Assembly (NCBI GenBank): GCA_002104905.1
Contig: MCFE01000519.1
Span: forward strand, 1-63,103
DNA: 63,103 nt
Reading direction: 5' to 3'
Source of the DNA: Basidiobolus meristosporus CBS 931.73
Lineage: Eukaryota > Basidiobolomycota > Basidiobolomycetes > Basidiobolales > Basidiobolaceae
The notes beneath the pieces are model-generated. The model saw only the letters and a list, made by a program, of their open reading frames with translations. It was not told the DNA's origin and ran no database searches. Made by a program: the position numbers and the translations under genes. Of this stretch, positions 1 through 11,182 are shown one piece after another; the first letter of the stretch is position 1; each line of letters opens with the position of its first letter.

Positions 1-627
1 GTTCCCGTCACCTTGATTGCTGAGGCCGTCTTCTCTCGCTGCCTGTCTGCTTTGAAGGATGAGCGTGTGAGAGCCAGCAAGATTCTGGAGGGACCCAAGA
101 ACCTCAAGTTCACTGGTGACAAGAAGCTATTCATCAAGCAATTGGGACAAGCCTTGTATGCCTCTAAGATTATCTCTTATGCTCAAGGATTCATGGCCAT
201 GAGAGAGGCAGCCAAGGAGAACGATTGGGAGCTTAACTATGGTGGCATTGCCTTGATGTGGCGTGGCGGTTGTATCATCAGATCCGCCTTCCTTGGTGAC
301 ATCAGAAAGGCCTTCCAAACCAACCCCAACTTGGAATCCCTTCTCTTTGACCCCTTCTTCCAGAAGGCCCTTGCCCGCACTCAACAGGACTGGCGTACTG
401 TGGTTGCCCAATCTGTCATGCTCGGTATCCCCACCCCAGCCATCTCCACCGCCCTTGCTTTCTACGATGGATACAGAACCAGCAACCTCCCCGCCAACTT
501 GTTGCAAGCACAACGTGACTACTTCGGCGCCCACACCTACGAACTCTTGGAAGCCCCAGGCACTCACATCCACACTAACTGGACCGGCAAGGGAGGAAAC
601 GTTAGCAGCTCCACCTACATGGCCTAA
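1..627 (+). CDS. GND1: 6-phosphogluconate dehydrogenase, decarboxylating (C-terminal part)
   Basis: Oxidative pentose-phosphate enzyme that converts 6-phosphogluconate to ribulose-5-phosphate with production of NADPH in the cytosol. The window opens inside the gene; the frame is open from base 1 and gives 208 residues to the TAA at 625-627. Visible is the all-helical C-terminal domain: the ALYASKIISYAQGFMAMREA helix, the GGIALMWRGGCIIRS segment and the tail HTNWTGKGGNVSSSTYMA, which are hallmarks of 6PGDH. No intron is seen in this part. The NADP-binding Rossmann half lies upstream of the window. The symbol is by analogy with yeast GND1. Confidence 0.95.
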   Translation, partial: VPVTLIAEAVFSRCLSALKDERVRASKILEGPKNLKFTGDKKLFIKQLGQALYASKIISYAQGFMAMREAAKENDWELNYGGIALMWRGGCIIRSAFLGDIRKAFQTNPNLESLLFDPFFQKALARTQQDWRTVVAQSVMLGIPTPAISTALAFYDGYRTSNLPANLLQAQRDYFGAHTYELLEAPGTHIHTNWTGKGGNVSSSTYMA

Positions 628-805
628 ATGCCACACCCTGAATAGATAACCATCGATGTACACATACAAATAAATCCATGATTAGTAACCATCCCGGGAA
701 TCCGGTACATAACCATTCTGCATTCAATATCCGGATAAGGGCGGAAAAATTTTAGTTCTAGATAAATTCCATTCTCTCCTGGAATTCTCCAGTTTGGATT
801 TGACC

Positions 806-1117
806 ATGCTAACGATTATTCAACGCGGAGTGACCCAGAGGCTCTCAGGCGGCGCGCTGCGTCGTCTCTACTCGACACCAAGTTCGGAGAGCCTCCAGAA
901 CGAAGCCCTACGCCCCAAACCGCTGACGTTCTGGCAGATCTTTGGCGGCCCTCTGACCAACCTCTTCCTCTGGGGCTCGGTAACTACAGTGGGGCTTCAC
1001 TTCGCCTGGAGTAAACTGTACCACTTGGAGTATGTCGAGGAGATGGAAGCTAAAGTGCAGCTCCTCGAAAACAAAATCGTCGCTCTGACCCAACAACAAA
1101 CCATCCCTCCCTCATAA
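806..1117 (+). CDS. small single-pass mitochondrial membrane protein, function unknown
   Basis: A 103-aa protein from the ATG at 806; an in-frame TTG twelve bases upstream is not needed. The first 25 residues are rich in Arg and Ser without acids (RGVTQRLSGGALRRLYS), like a mitochondrial presequence. One hydrophobic segment follows at about residues 50-70 (NLFLWGSVTTVGLHFAWSKL), then an acidic heptad-like stretch (about 75-95) that could form a coiled coil. The layout resembles small inner-membrane assembly factors such as the INA complex proteins of ATP synthase, but I do not recognise a family. Size, intact frame and position between conserved genes support a real gene. Confidence 0.6.
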   Translation: MLTIIQRGVTQRLSGGALRRLYSTPSSESLQNEALRPKPLTFWQIFGGPLTNLFLWGSVTTVGLHFAWSKLYHLEYVEEMEAKVQLLENKIVALTQQQTIPPS

Positions 1118-1523
1118 ACAAGCCCATTCCCATGCTGCATCCCTCACTTCTGCAAACCGCCAGAGGCTCGGTTGAATAAACAACGACCGACCCCTCTGGT
1201 ACGTCACGCAGGCCTAACTTGTACATCCCACAATTGGTCAATAAATCATATTTTGCTATCTACTTGGTCGAAACCACTCTTGCAGGCAGGGCTGCGGCGG
1301 GCATCCAGGAAAGCAGACATCTTGAAGTGGCCTAAAATTTTCAATCGTATCCAATGCAAAAAAAACGGGAACCATCGTGATTGGCCGGCGAGAGGAAAAT
1401 CGGGCAAATCAGCGACGGTCGCGGAGCGAATCATTGTTCGTGAGGTGGGGGCAATAAAGGAAGAAAACTCGCGGACTGATTCTCTCTCTTTCGACTTTTC
1501 GATTCGTTTGGCCGTTCTTCAAA
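1118..1523. other. intergenic: downstream of the small mitochondrial gene, promoter of RPL38
   Basis: Holds the 3' UTR of the preceding gene and the TATA-less upstream region of RPL38, with a C/T-rich stretch (TCTCTCTCTTTCGAC) just before the ATG. A 119-aa open frame over this stretch has no recognisable content. Confidence 0.5.
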
Positions 1524-1821
1524 ATGGTTAGCATAGTGATCCATCGATGGATGGCCTTCAATAAACCCCAGATGCTTCGTTCACCTCACTAACCCCTTCC
1601 TTGCGTCCCTCTAGCCTAAGCAAGTCCAAGACATCAAGAACTTCCTTGAAATCGCCCGCCGCAAGGACGCCAGGTCCGCCCGCATCAAGAAGAATGGTGC
1701 TGAAGTCAAATTCAAGATCAGATGCTCCAAATACCTCTACACCCTTGTTGTTGCCGACCTTGACAAGGCTGAGAAGCTTAAGCAATCCCTCCCTCCTTCC
1801 CTCACTGTTGCTGAGATCTAA
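1524..1821 (+). CDS. RPL38: 60S ribosomal protein L38 (eL38)
   Basis: Two exons: the ATG alone (1524-1526), an 88-nt GT-AG intron (1527-1614), and exon 2 (1615-1821). The 69-aa product begins [20 protein letters not shown] and ends [11 protein letters not shown], which is diagnostic for eL38, and the family is 69-70 aa long. The protein is a small component of the large cytosolic ribosomal subunit. An intron immediately after the start codon is common in ribosomal protein genes. The exon 2 frame is 207 nt including the stop, so the join is exact. Confidence 0.95.
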
Positions 1822-2154
1822 GCTCGCTAAACCCTCATTTTCAATAAACCCGAAGATCAAACGTGTTGGCCATTTGAGCGGGTATTCGTTTGGCTTTTGT
1901 TGGTTTGAAGATGTGTGTCGACCCCCAGTGTTGATAGATACATAATAAATGCAAAATGTCCACCTACAATACACGTCGTGCTGTGGTTTGTTTTATTGGC
2001 CCATTACCGGATATGGATTTGGTGGTTGGAATTACTAGGGTGTTGGTGCTGGGTGACCGGTGGTTGATGTTGTTTGAGCAGGGAAAGTTTATTTATTATG
2101 ATAAATTGGGCTGAAATCGAGCTCAGCCAGTGTTGGATAGCCTACTGTTTTGAA
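1822..2154. other. intergenic: RPL38 3' region and exportin promoter
   Basis: Nothing coding is seen. Contains AATAAA-like signals at about 1841 and 1943 for RPL38 and the upstream region of the exportin gene. Confidence 0.4.
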
Positions 2155-5100
2155 ATGAGCGACTTACAAGCCGTAGCAAACCAGCTTGTTCAAGCAGTTC
2201 AAACGATCTACGATATCGCCAAGAACAATGAGGAGCGCAGGGTGGCCCAACAGGTAGCGTCCTTATCGTCTCGATTGGCAACCTCCTTTTCTTTTGCTCA
2301 TCGGCTTTATTACTTCCGCAGTTCTGTGACGAGCTAAAAGAAAGCAAGTTGAGCCCAGTGTATGGCTACTATCTAGCGGACAAGGATAAATTTGCCGACG
2401 AAGTGAGGCATGTGGGCCTAGGTATGATGGAGAATGCCGTTCGTTATCACTGGGGAAATTACACAGAAGAAGAGCAAATCAGCATCCGGGAGAACATAGT
2501 GAATTTGATACTTGGGGTAACCAGGCTTCTCCTCTAGGTTTCGGGGGACTTTTACTAAAACCACAGCTTTGCACCAGGGAACCCATGATATTCTTCTGGA
2601 GAGGAAGTTTATTAAGGAGAAGGTGGCCTCAATTTTCGTCGAGATAGCCAAGCGTACTTGGCCAAGCAAATGGCCTCAGATGGATGGCCTTTTAAGAGAT
2701 ATGTACTACAGATCGGTAAGAGCAAACCCACGAACAAACCAACACCTCTACCTTTCCTGAGCAATTCTATTCCAGCACACCACTCAGGAGTATGCTCTGA
2801 TGATCTATAGATCACTGGCCGAAGATGTCTTCGAATACGATGACCCGATCGTCGAGTTACGCCGGAAAGAGCTACGGGCGGCCATGATCTGCTCCGTGGC
2901 CAGTGAGGCTGCTTTGGCCTCGCAATATCCAGATGGGTTGAAAAAGGAGACAGACGACGAAGCAGTGGTCATGAGAGGGGAAGCTGGGAACGAAGGTTGG
3001 CTGATTAGATGGACTAGGGGCCTCGAGGCGCTAGCTAATCAATGGAACTCCGACGTAAGTCATTCATACGCGGATGGCTCGAACGAAGTTACTCATCACA
3101 CTCTTTACGTTTACAGCGCAGCAGAGGTGCAGAGCTACTGTCCATCACCACACTGAACACCATCGCTGCCCATCTCGACTGGGTTACAGCCAAGGCTATT
3201 GCTGAAACCCGCATCATTGGCCTGCTCTGCACACTTCTTAGCAGCGAGTCCCATGATATCAGAATGGGTGCGATCGAGTGCCTTCTGATCGTGTTCAGTC
3301 GGAACTTTCCCCAATTTGAGGATAGGTCCACGGTGATTTGGCCGGTTCTAGACGAAGGTGGCTTGGAGCTGATCTTCTCCGCTTACACCAAAATCTACCA
3401 GGCAAACGTGGAGCCTCTGGGCAGTAATGAGTATCTTTTCATGAAGAGAGTGTTTCAGGTCAGTGTCTGTGGTTAGTGCAAGAAAGGCCAGTGGCTAACG
3501 CTCGCGCAATGTAGACAATTGTTGCTTTGGGAGTCAACAACATATGCTTCAAGAAAAACAGCTCTCTTATACCCAAGCAATTCAAGCAGTACATCTCGCT
3601 GATCAACGCGCTCTCCGAAAACCAGTCCATCCTCTTGTCATCCATGATCACCGAGTTTTGGATCGTTGCCCTGAAGCACGAGTACATCAGTAAGCAAGAG
3701 GCGATCATTGAGCAATTCCCATATCTGTTGAACCTGGCCTTCCGCCATCTGCACAAGGTCGAAACCACCAACGACTTCCCCAATGAAGTCACCCAACAGT
3801 ACGCTGCCGATGATTTCGAGACCCAGGCGGAGTTCCGTGGCTTTGAGGATGGCCTTCGCACCAGAATGGTAGAGATACTGAAGCTCCTGGTTTCCTCGAA
3901 ACCGTTAGACATTCTCTCTTGGATGTTCGAGAAGGTCTCCAACTTTTTGGACGCCCCCGCGGATACCGCCAACCGCAATCCTCAGGGGATGTGCACTGCC
4001 CGCTCCCCATATTACATCCAGTTCGACGCACACATGACCCTCCTGGAGTCGACATTGGGCGGCCTGCCTGCGGAAGTGATCTCCAATCCAAAGGATGAGA
4101 GTCAGCAGACGACACAGATGCAAGTGGTCATGGCCTTGAATGGGCTGTTGACCAAACTCATCAATTTCCAATACCCAGACCCGCTGATTGTCACCCGACA
4201 GCTGCCTGGCATAGTGGTATTTGGCAAACTGATGCAGGTGGATTCGTCGTGTCTGATGGGCGCTTTGCAGAAAATCTTTACCTTCGTGACGTTCAAAATG
4301 AATGACGAGAACGTGAACAACCTCAGTGAATCCACTCTGCAGCTTCGTCGCAAAGCCTCCACCTCGTTGGTGAAGCTGGGAGTCACCATCCCCGACGTTC
4401 TGATGAAAATATTCTCCGACATCATGTCGGCCGTCCAGCCACTGTTGGAGGGCAGTGACTTGCGACCACCGGAGAAGAACTACATCTTCGAGTGGCTTCT
4501 GGCGATCGGCCACCACTCCACCTCCCCTCTCGAGCACAAAAAGAACATCTTCACCTCCGTGCTGGACCCCTTCATGCAGGAATGGTGCTCGCCCGAGATC
4601 CAAAATGCCATCGCCTCCCAGTCTGCATTCATGGAGTATGTCGGGATCAATGACTACGTGTCGGCCGTGACAAAAGTAAACGGCGACCCCTCCCTAAACC
4701 CATCCACACCACTTGATCGTGACTACGCCCAGCCCTCGCAGGAAAGGCGGACTAAAATCCTGCGCACAGTCAATGCGCTCTCCCTGTTTCTGCGCCGCAC
4801 ATTGGACTCGAACGCGAAGCTCGGCTCCTCCAGCCCCGAGGACCAATTTTGGTTCCCGTACCTGGAATACATTCTTCCCAATCTATTGTCACTTATCAAG
4901 TGCGTCCATGGCTTGTGGAATACTCAGCACTGGCAGGCCTATCCTCAAGAAGCCCTCTCCATGCTGGAGATGAGCCAAAACGAGCGGATCCTATTGATCG
5001 GGGGCGTCCCATCGAAACGTCACGACACCCTGACCCCAGGAAGCCTCGAGTACGCCACCAGCGTGTACACCAGCTGGTTCGGCAACATTCGGCAATCCAG

Positions 5101-6178
5101 CTATAGTGTGCTGGGGATGTTGGCCACCATTGAGAATGGATTCTACAATATCCCCCGGCTGAATGAATATCTGGTCAACTCGCTGTTCGAGAGTGTGTCT
5201 CACGTATCAACTCGCCACTGGAAGTCGTTGATCACCCTGGTTGTGCGCCCGCTGATCCTCCACTGTGTTCCGGACCGTCTGGAGACCACGTTTAATTCCT
5301 TCCTGCCGTCGATGATTCAATTCATCAACGACAGACTGCAGACAGAATGGCAAGCGTTGTACAGAAAAGGGCTTCAACTGACCACTCCGGAGGAGGCCGT
5401 GGCGTTCGAGAACGACCTGGAGGAGGGAGACGTGTCGGATGAGATGATCACCGAGAAAATCCTACGAGATTTCACCCGCTCTTACGTCGACCTATGGAAC
5501 AAGATCTTCATCCCTGCCGACGCACACGATGAGGGACTTACGGCACGATACACCATATTGCAGGAATACATGCTCAAAACAACCGTGGCCTCGCCGCTGA
5601 TTCAGGCCCTGACCCAACTGATCGCATTCAAGGACACGATTTCCTGTCTGAGAACGGTCAACATCTGTCTGAAGATCATTCCCAGCATTAAGCCCCTTCC
5701 TCAGCTCCACCCATTGATCGGAGGGGACCTTCTGATGGCCGCACTGCAGGCGTTGCATGACGGCTACCATCAAGAAGGGCATAGCAACATCATCTCTCTG
5801 GTTGTAGAGATTTACATCACCCTGCGAGGCATCACCACCGTACCGTATGAAACATTCGCCAAACTGCCCGACATGAACCCGCAAAAGCTTGAAGCGTTCG
5901 AGGCCTCCCTGGCGACCACCACCGAACCACGCTCACAGAAGGCGCTGATGCGCACATTCCTTCAGAATATTATTGGAGTAAGTGGCTCGCTTAGTACGAT
6001 ACAATTCCCATGGTTCCTAACAATTTTCCACTAGACTTCCAAGGGAGAATGGTTCAAGAAGAAGCAGAACTACGATCCGGAATCGGCGCCTCGTGCCGCC
6101 CAGGTGGTCCCACTCTCCTTCCTCAAGACGCAACGACCTGACGACGAGGAAATCGACCTGGGATGGTTGTTCGATTAA
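2155..6178 (+). CDS. MSN5: exportin-5 / Msn5-like karyopherin
   Basis: Nuclear export receptor of the importin-beta superfamily, RanGTP-dependent, carrying phosphoproteins (yeast Msn5) or dsRNA and tRNA (XPO5, HASTY) out of the nucleus. Seven exons: 2155-2253, 2322-2516, 2578-2715, 2776-3054, 3117-3458, 3515-5977, 6035-6178, with introns of 56-68 nt; all joins are in frame and give 1219 aa, close to the usual 1200. The N-terminal block aligns by eye with XPO5: an FCDELKE helix, AVRYHWGNYTEEEQ, KEKVASIFVEIAKRTWPSKWP and LMIYRSLAEDVF. The third intron boundary uses the AG at 2577 rather than 2566, because only that keeps the NGTLNIL-like motif (here GGTHDIL) in frame. Repeated helices fill the rest and the tail is acidic (DDEEIDLGWLFD). 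Confidence 0.9.
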
Positions 6179-6266
6179 TACCATTAGCTCGATTAGACAT
6201 TTAATAACTTAGAATATCCCCCGTCTGTAATAAATCGTGTATTGAATGCTATACCGCCTTGACTAG

Positions 6267-6849
6267 TTAAATATCCTTGTAAATCAGATCGTATTGCGGG
6301 ATTCTAGCTTTGTCGATGGGACAGTCCACTATACGTTTGCCTCGCATAGCACCTCGGTACACCACCTCGACCAGGTCAATGAAATCCTGCTTCGTATGGA
6401 ACGCCCCGACGAATTTCGTGTGGTCGGGGGTGCTGGAAAAAGAAGAGGGGAAGGTGCGTTGTTACTTCATAGCAGCTAGAGGTATGGAAAAGCAACCGTC
6501 TCGTTACCCGTAATCGACCTTCATGTGCTGCGCGTTGAAGAAGAATATGGTGGAAGGTATCAGGGAGATGTCGAAATACTTCACATACTGAGGCACCGCG
6601 TCAACCTCCACCGTGTATATCCTTGCCATGTTGGCTAGTTCTGGCTCGGCTTTTGCTAGCTGCCGAGGTCTCGTGAGTGGCGGAGGCGAAAGGGTTGTTC
6701 GGGAATCATCTACTTACCAGATGGTCCAATTGTAAACATACAGCGTCGGAAGCTCTGCCGAACCTTAGCACCACAACCAGCTCTTCCGTCTCTCTAATCA
6801 CCGTGTCGATCTCTCGCTTTTTGTTCAGACTGGTCAACAAGTAGGACAT
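6267..6849 (-). CDS. TXNL4B: thioredoxin-like protein 4B (Dim2-type)
   Basis: Relative of the U5 snRNP 15-kDa protein Dim1, with a thioredoxin fold lacking a redox CxxC; family members act in pre-mRNA splicing. Three exons on the minus strand: 6849-6718, 6659-6508, 6432-6267, giving 149 aa, the same length as human TXNL4B. Exon 1 reads [20 protein letters not shown] and continues with [16 protein letters not shown]. Exon 2 contains [20 protein letters not shown], and exon 3 contains [19 protein letters not shown] and ends in YDLIYKDI. The CLQLD signature and the tail separate it from Dim1/TXNL4A. No single open frame spans it, so it is easily missed without splicing. Confidence 0.9.
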
Positions 6850-7164
6850 ATTTGTCAAGAAGCCACCTGGATGGTTTGGAGTGTGATTATAAAGGGTGCT
6901 TAACCAGTTGGATAAAATCGGGTTGGTTTAAACCTCATCCAAGAGGATGAGCTTCTCGCGACTCACGTGACGTAAGGTTCACCATCAACACGAATTTCTC
7001 TGGCATGCATCCATCTGGCATCTGTACACTTCATAGAAAGTCATGTCAGCACCAGCCTTCTACCAACATGCCTACGCCGAAGCGACCGATCCTACGGCTC
7101 AGATGGTGAATATTTTTCATGTATTCCTGATTTTCAGCGTAACCAAGGCTAATCGTTCGAAACG
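6850..7164. promoter_or_regulatory. shared promoter between divergent genes, CACGTGACGTAA element
   Basis: 315 bp separate the start codons of the minus-strand TXNL4B gene and the plus-strand gene at 7165. A compound CACGTG (6964-6969) overlapping TGACGTAA (6968-6975) looks like joined E-box and CRE/ATF sites. Binding is inferred from the motif only. Confidence 0.45.
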
Positions 7165-7696
7165 ATGAACACCTCACAGACAAAAACTGCCCTGGCCAGT
7201 TCGGAGCTTCCAACCTCCCCGACATCTCAGAACCCACATTTGGTCAACGTGACTAGCGGGCCGGAACTGAATTTAAGCCCGGAGACCGGTAGGTACTATA
7301 GCGAAGTTCGAGACCTTGCTGCCGATTAATCTCTCCTCGCTTCCCACGAAGTGAGCAACTTTTGCACCTCGGACAACGGACAGCTTCTATGGTTCGCCAC
7401 GCCCCCATTGGTACTGGACGCCCCCACCAAACCGCAGCATTCGCTGGAGTACCTGTACCAGAAACTTCGCCAACGAAAAGACAAAGTATACACACTGTTA
7501 AGCATTCCATGCAGTTCGATAAATATTCACCCGTCTTTGCTCTGGCAGAAATCTTCCAAGGATACCGGTGGTAAAAAAGGTAGATACCCCTCGTTTGTCG
7601 ACCCACCCGCCCCGACAATAGCCTCACCTCCTTGACATCGTGACAGATGCCCACTCACACCAGGCTACCGAAGACATGGAGATAGACGTGGCGTGA
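7165..7696 (+). CDS. unrecognised small, probably nuclear protein (spliced)
   Basis: Model of four exons: 7165-7288, 7352-7485, 7549-7579, 7647-7696, all phases matching. The second intron (7486-7548) is 63 nt with no stop, so it may be retained; the protein is then about 21 aa longer than the 112-aa spliced form. The N-terminus is Ser/Thr/Pro-rich and low in structure. The centre holds what looks like a conserved box, GQLLWFATPPL followed by HSLEYLYQKLRQRKDK (a basic amphipathic helix), and the tail is Lys-rich then acidic. I do not recognise the family. Real-gene support is the clean splice sites and the shared promoter with TXNL4B. Confidence 0.55.
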
Positions 7697-7862
7697 TCAA
7701 TGTAAACTACGGGCAGGTTTGTACAGAACGCAAATGGATACATAATAAACAGGGGCCAATTGGGAAGTCATGATCAATGCGAAGATAGGATAGATCGAAT
7801 TTATTGAAGATGTATGAGTGTGTATGTATGTAAAGAATAAATCGACGTTGGCTGCCATGCGA

Positions 7863-8828
7863 TTAACGTTTGACCCAGGTGTTCTTCTTTCTAGCCTTGG
7901 GCTGGCCAGTCTTTTTACGTTCGACTTGGCGGGGATCGTGGGTGAGGCATCCGGCTAGAGAATGATTGGCCTTTAGTAGATGGTCTAGGATGATGCTGGT
8001 GCTCCGGTTACAAATTACCTTCTCTAAGTTCGGGTTTCTTGGTTGGCTCTTGGATCACCAGAGCTCTGGTCACTCCGAGGGCGATGGCGTCGGCTTGACC
8101 TAATGATTGCTGGGTCAACAAACAGAACAGACTGGCTCAGGCTACCGTACCGTATGCTTACCTGTGGTTCCACCACCTTGGGCCAATGCCCAGGTATTGT
8201 ATCTACCCAAGGTCTGGGAGGCAATGAATGGGAAGACGATCTTCTGGCGATCGTGTTGGTGATAAAAGTAGTCGGCCAAAGGCTTTCCGTTGACAAAGAA
8301 CTGGCCCTCTCCCTCGACCATCCAGACACGGGCTGAGGAGGTCTTGCGCTTCCCGAAGCCGTAGGACTTGCCGCACTCGTCGACGGCTTTGGTCTTCTTG
8401 GACTCCTCGCCGATATCCATTGCTCTCTTGAACCGCTGGATATATGTGGTGATATGCTCGGGTAGGTTCTGCTTGCGATGCAATACGTTCAGACGAGAGG
8501 TGATCTTTCTGTACTGAGCCGAGGTCAAGGAAAGTCTTAGCTCCTCCGAAAGGCGTTTGTTGGACAACCAGGGAGAGACGGTGGTGTTGATGGTCAACTC
8601 CGGAAGCTCCGAACATTCCTTCTGAAGTTCGTCGAGGTTCATGAGGAGATCATTGTAGTCGGGATTTCCAGAGAAGTAGGTGGCAGAACGAGGGACCTCG
8701 CGTGGTCTGATGGCTATCTCTTGGGAGGTGTAGCTGAAGGTAGAAGCCATGCGGGCACCGAGACAGCCTGTGGCTCCACGGAAGGCGGTGTAACGAGCGA
8801 TTTGGGCACCCCGGACGAATGAAATCAT
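7863..8828 (-). CDS. MRPS9: mitochondrial ribosomal protein uS9m
   Basis: Small-subunit mitoribosome protein. Three exons on the minus strand, 8828-8162, 8099-8019 and 7954-7863, give 279 aa. The N-terminal ~120 residues include a basic, acid-poor presequence (MISFVRGAQIARYTAFRGAT) and a mitochondrial extension. The C-terminal S9 domain carries YGFGKRKTSSARVWMVEGEG, the FPFIASQTLGRYN region, GQADAIALGVTRAL and the basic tail ending NTWVKR. The GKRKTSSARV block and the arginine/lysine tail that reaches the decoding centre are family hallmarks. Confidence 0.93.
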
Positions 8829-9240
8829 TGTTCTAGGTGGAATGAAGAGGGTTTTCGACCAAGTGGACTGTCACAGTTCAGCTTTCTCTCGGGCTAGTTA
8901 GAACTTTTTTCTTGCCGCACTCCCCTGGGCAAAGTATAAAATTTTTGGATGATGCGGGAAAAACGGGGGACAATTCGAATCGGCATCACGCCAACCCCAG
9001 ACCCCAGAAATCCTCACTCCACGGTGTGGCCCGGTGTGGATGGGTGCTCCGAGGGATGGAGGATGGATTGGATGTGGAATAGACTGCAGTTGATCAGGAG
9101 ATTCATGATTTATTGATTCATTGTTTCTTAGGCATGGCTTTCAAAGAAAGTCTCAAGGGAAAGATGGGATGAGTGGTTGTCTAGTTTAGAGAAGTATGGA
9201 TGAGAGTGCGATATGCATGTTGTTGTCTTGAATGTGGAAT
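8829..9240. other. intergenic: MRPS9 upstream region and 3' end of the next minus-strand gene
   Basis: No coding signal. A purine/pyrimidine-biased stretch near 9040-9110 and TTTATTGATTCATTG (9109-9123) could supply the poly(A) signal for the gene ending at 9241. Nothing else is seen. Confidence 0.4.
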
Positions 9241-10222
9241 TCATTGCTGGGTTTGGCTTGCCGCGGCTGTGGCCCACTTCTTTCTGAGAGCGACGATCTT
9301 TCCGACGATATCCTGGTGGCCACGCTTCTCATAGGCTGAAATCAACTTGTTGACAGCTTCCTCGGACAGCTGCTTGGCCTCGCTCTTCGAATGCTTCGCC
9401 CAATGCTTATAGTCACTGAAGGTCATTCTGCCTCTTTCCCAGCCGATTTTGGTGTCTCCGTGCAGGCAGGTCTCTATCAGAAGAGAGAAGTTGCTGGCCT
9501 CGTGCTCGAGGTCATAATAGGGCATGATGCCGAAAGTGCGGAACATGTTGTCCAAATGTTGGACATATTCCTCTTCATTTCCATCCTCGATGGCTTGGAC
9601 TGCTTTAGTCTTGAACGATTTCATCACATCGGCAAAGTTTGAGGAGGCGGGGAAGTGGTGGTAAGTAGCAGGGTCCGAGAATACAGTGAGGGCGACCTCG
9701 GGGGTATTGTACTTGCTGCACAACTTGACAAGATATCTGGTGGAAAACACATCAATGGGGTATTGTTGGTTTCTCCACTGGGCAAGGAGCTGTGGCAACA
9801 GCAAAACCTCGTCGGCGCTGGAGACCTTCATGAGCAGATTGTTTAGCGCAGAATGGCGAATGGGTTGGAGGCCATGGACTTTAGGGACAGTGCGGTTGAA
9901 TAGGCTCTTGTAAACCTTGTAGAAGTCAGCATTCACACCGGGAGTTTTGGCGGGAATAGAAATAGGTTCGGAAGAAGCTTCGCTCTTTGGAGCGGCTGTC
10001 AAGGAGAAGGGTTTAGAATAATGCTTCAGCGGGGAGTGGACAAGAAAATGGTTACCAAAGAGAGCACTAGCACTTTGCAGCTGTCTTACTATTTGAACGG
10101 AACACTCTATGTTAAGGCTGGAGGAGTAGTCGACGCTTCATAACATTCTTACCTTGAAGTGCTGACGAAATTCTCTGTTGTAAGGAGAATGGTTTGAAAT
10201 TCTTGAGGATATTGGCAGCCAT
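9241..10222 (-). CDS. putative mitochondrial helical-repeat (PPR/TPR-like) protein
   Basis: Two exons, 10222-10153 and 9995-9241, joined in phase 1, give 274 aa. Exon 1 encodes an amphipathic basic leader (MAANILKNFKPFSLQQR) typical of a matrix presequence. The body is predicted mainly helical, with paired helices around LPQLLAQWRNQQYP and STRYLVKLCSKYNTPEVALTVF that look like PPR/TPR repeats, and a Lys/Gln-rich end. It recalls MRP-S27-type or translational-activator proteins, but the family call is weak. An upstream in-frame ATG (at about 10303) exists; the one at 10222 is preferred because it starts the presequence. Confidence 0.6.
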
Positions 10223-10873
10223 CTCTTCGAATGTCACGGTCAACCCACAGGCACTGAGAAAGGTTCCTCTCTTTGTCAAAATTTTCCCCGGCACTATCAC
10301 CAAAAAAATTCTCGCTCCATCCTAGCAAGTCATCACTAGATCATATTTGGGACAGTGTGTTTAACTGGACCGTACTTTGGTGATTATATTTAACCAAGCC
10401 CACACAAAGCTTGGCTAAATCAAACGACCGGAAAAGACTGAAACATGGGAGCCCTAACCCTAAAGCCGCCGGCATCTTTCATCCATCTCCAATGACTGTA
10501 ACCTATGGTCATGAAGGAAACATTTCGATTTCCAAAACTTCAGAAAAGGCATCCTACATGAATGCTTGATTGGGTTGTGTCATTCTACTTAATATAGTAT
10601 GACAGCATTCCAAAAATGCCCTTTTTCCACCAATCAACCGCCAGGAGAATCATGCCGATTCCCCATGGATTTACAATATTTACTTTTTGTTGGAATGTTT
10701 CAATTACTCATTCCAATCCGAATGTGGTGGTATATAAAGGTAAATCCCATCCGCCATGTTTCTAATTTCTCTTAACCCTTACCCTATTGTTATTTCAACC
10801 AGTTCCCTTTACCTTTATTCGTAGTAGTACCTCTGTAGAAAAGCTGTCTTAATCCTATCCGTTAATCCCGACC
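10223..10873 (+). promoter_or_regulatory. upstream region with TATA box for the RNR-inhibitor gene
   Basis: 650 bp between divergent genes. TATATAAAGG at 10731-10740 lies about 135 bp before the ATG at 10874 and is followed by a C/T-rich leader (ctcttaacccttaccc), a typical fungal core promoter. The rest holds no recognisable element. Confidence 0.5.
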
Positions 10874-11182
10874 ATGCACAAATCCAAAAAAGTTAGAGTT
10901 CCTGAAGGCCCCTCGGTCGACCTTAGCCACAGTATCCGCCCCAAAGTCCCACAGCCTGTCCAATCTTCCTTGATGTGCGGGCCCATGCGTGTTCGCAAAG
11001 CCGTGAGTGAGGGCTACAAGCACACGAACATCATGGCCAACCCACTAAATGCCCACCCTACGCAACAATCCCCAAACAAAGTTATGGAAGTTAGCTCTGG
11101 CCAGACTCACGGAATCAAACACAAGGCATCCCACCAGACGTTGCTGACCAAGTACTTTGAGGCCGATTATATGGATATATAA
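10874..11182 (+). CDS. Spd1/Dif1-like ribonucleotide reductase inhibitor with a PIP box
   Basis: 102 aa, no intron, basic and probably disordered. Residues 38-49 (MRVRKAVSEGYK, preceded by LMCG) match the Hug motif of the RNR_inhib family (yeast Dif1 has a very similar GMRIRQRVDQGY), which binds the small subunit of ribonucleotide reductase and controls its location and activity. Residues 88-95 (QTLLTKYF) fit the PCNA-interacting PIP box, Q-x-x-L-x-x-aromatic-aromatic, near the C-terminus. In fission yeast Spd1 is destroyed through PCNA and CRL4-Cdt2, so this box suggests the same route here (inference). The acidic end EADYMDI lacks the basic residue a classical PIP degron carries just after the box. 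Confidence 0.7.
   Translation: MHKSKKVRVPEGPSVDLSHSIRPKVPQPVQSSLMCGPMRVRKAVSEGYKHTNIMANPLNAHPTQQSPNKVMEVSSGQTHGIKHKASHQTLLTKYFEADYMDI

Noticed and set aside
1172-1531. 119-aa plus-strand frame upstream of RPL38
   Set aside because: Overlaps the RPL38 start and promoter, with no motif and no plausible start context.
3789-5884. Minus-strand and alternate frames (up to 232 aa) inside the exportin gene
   Set aside because: The plus-strand frame has clear family similarity over its whole length, and the others do not.
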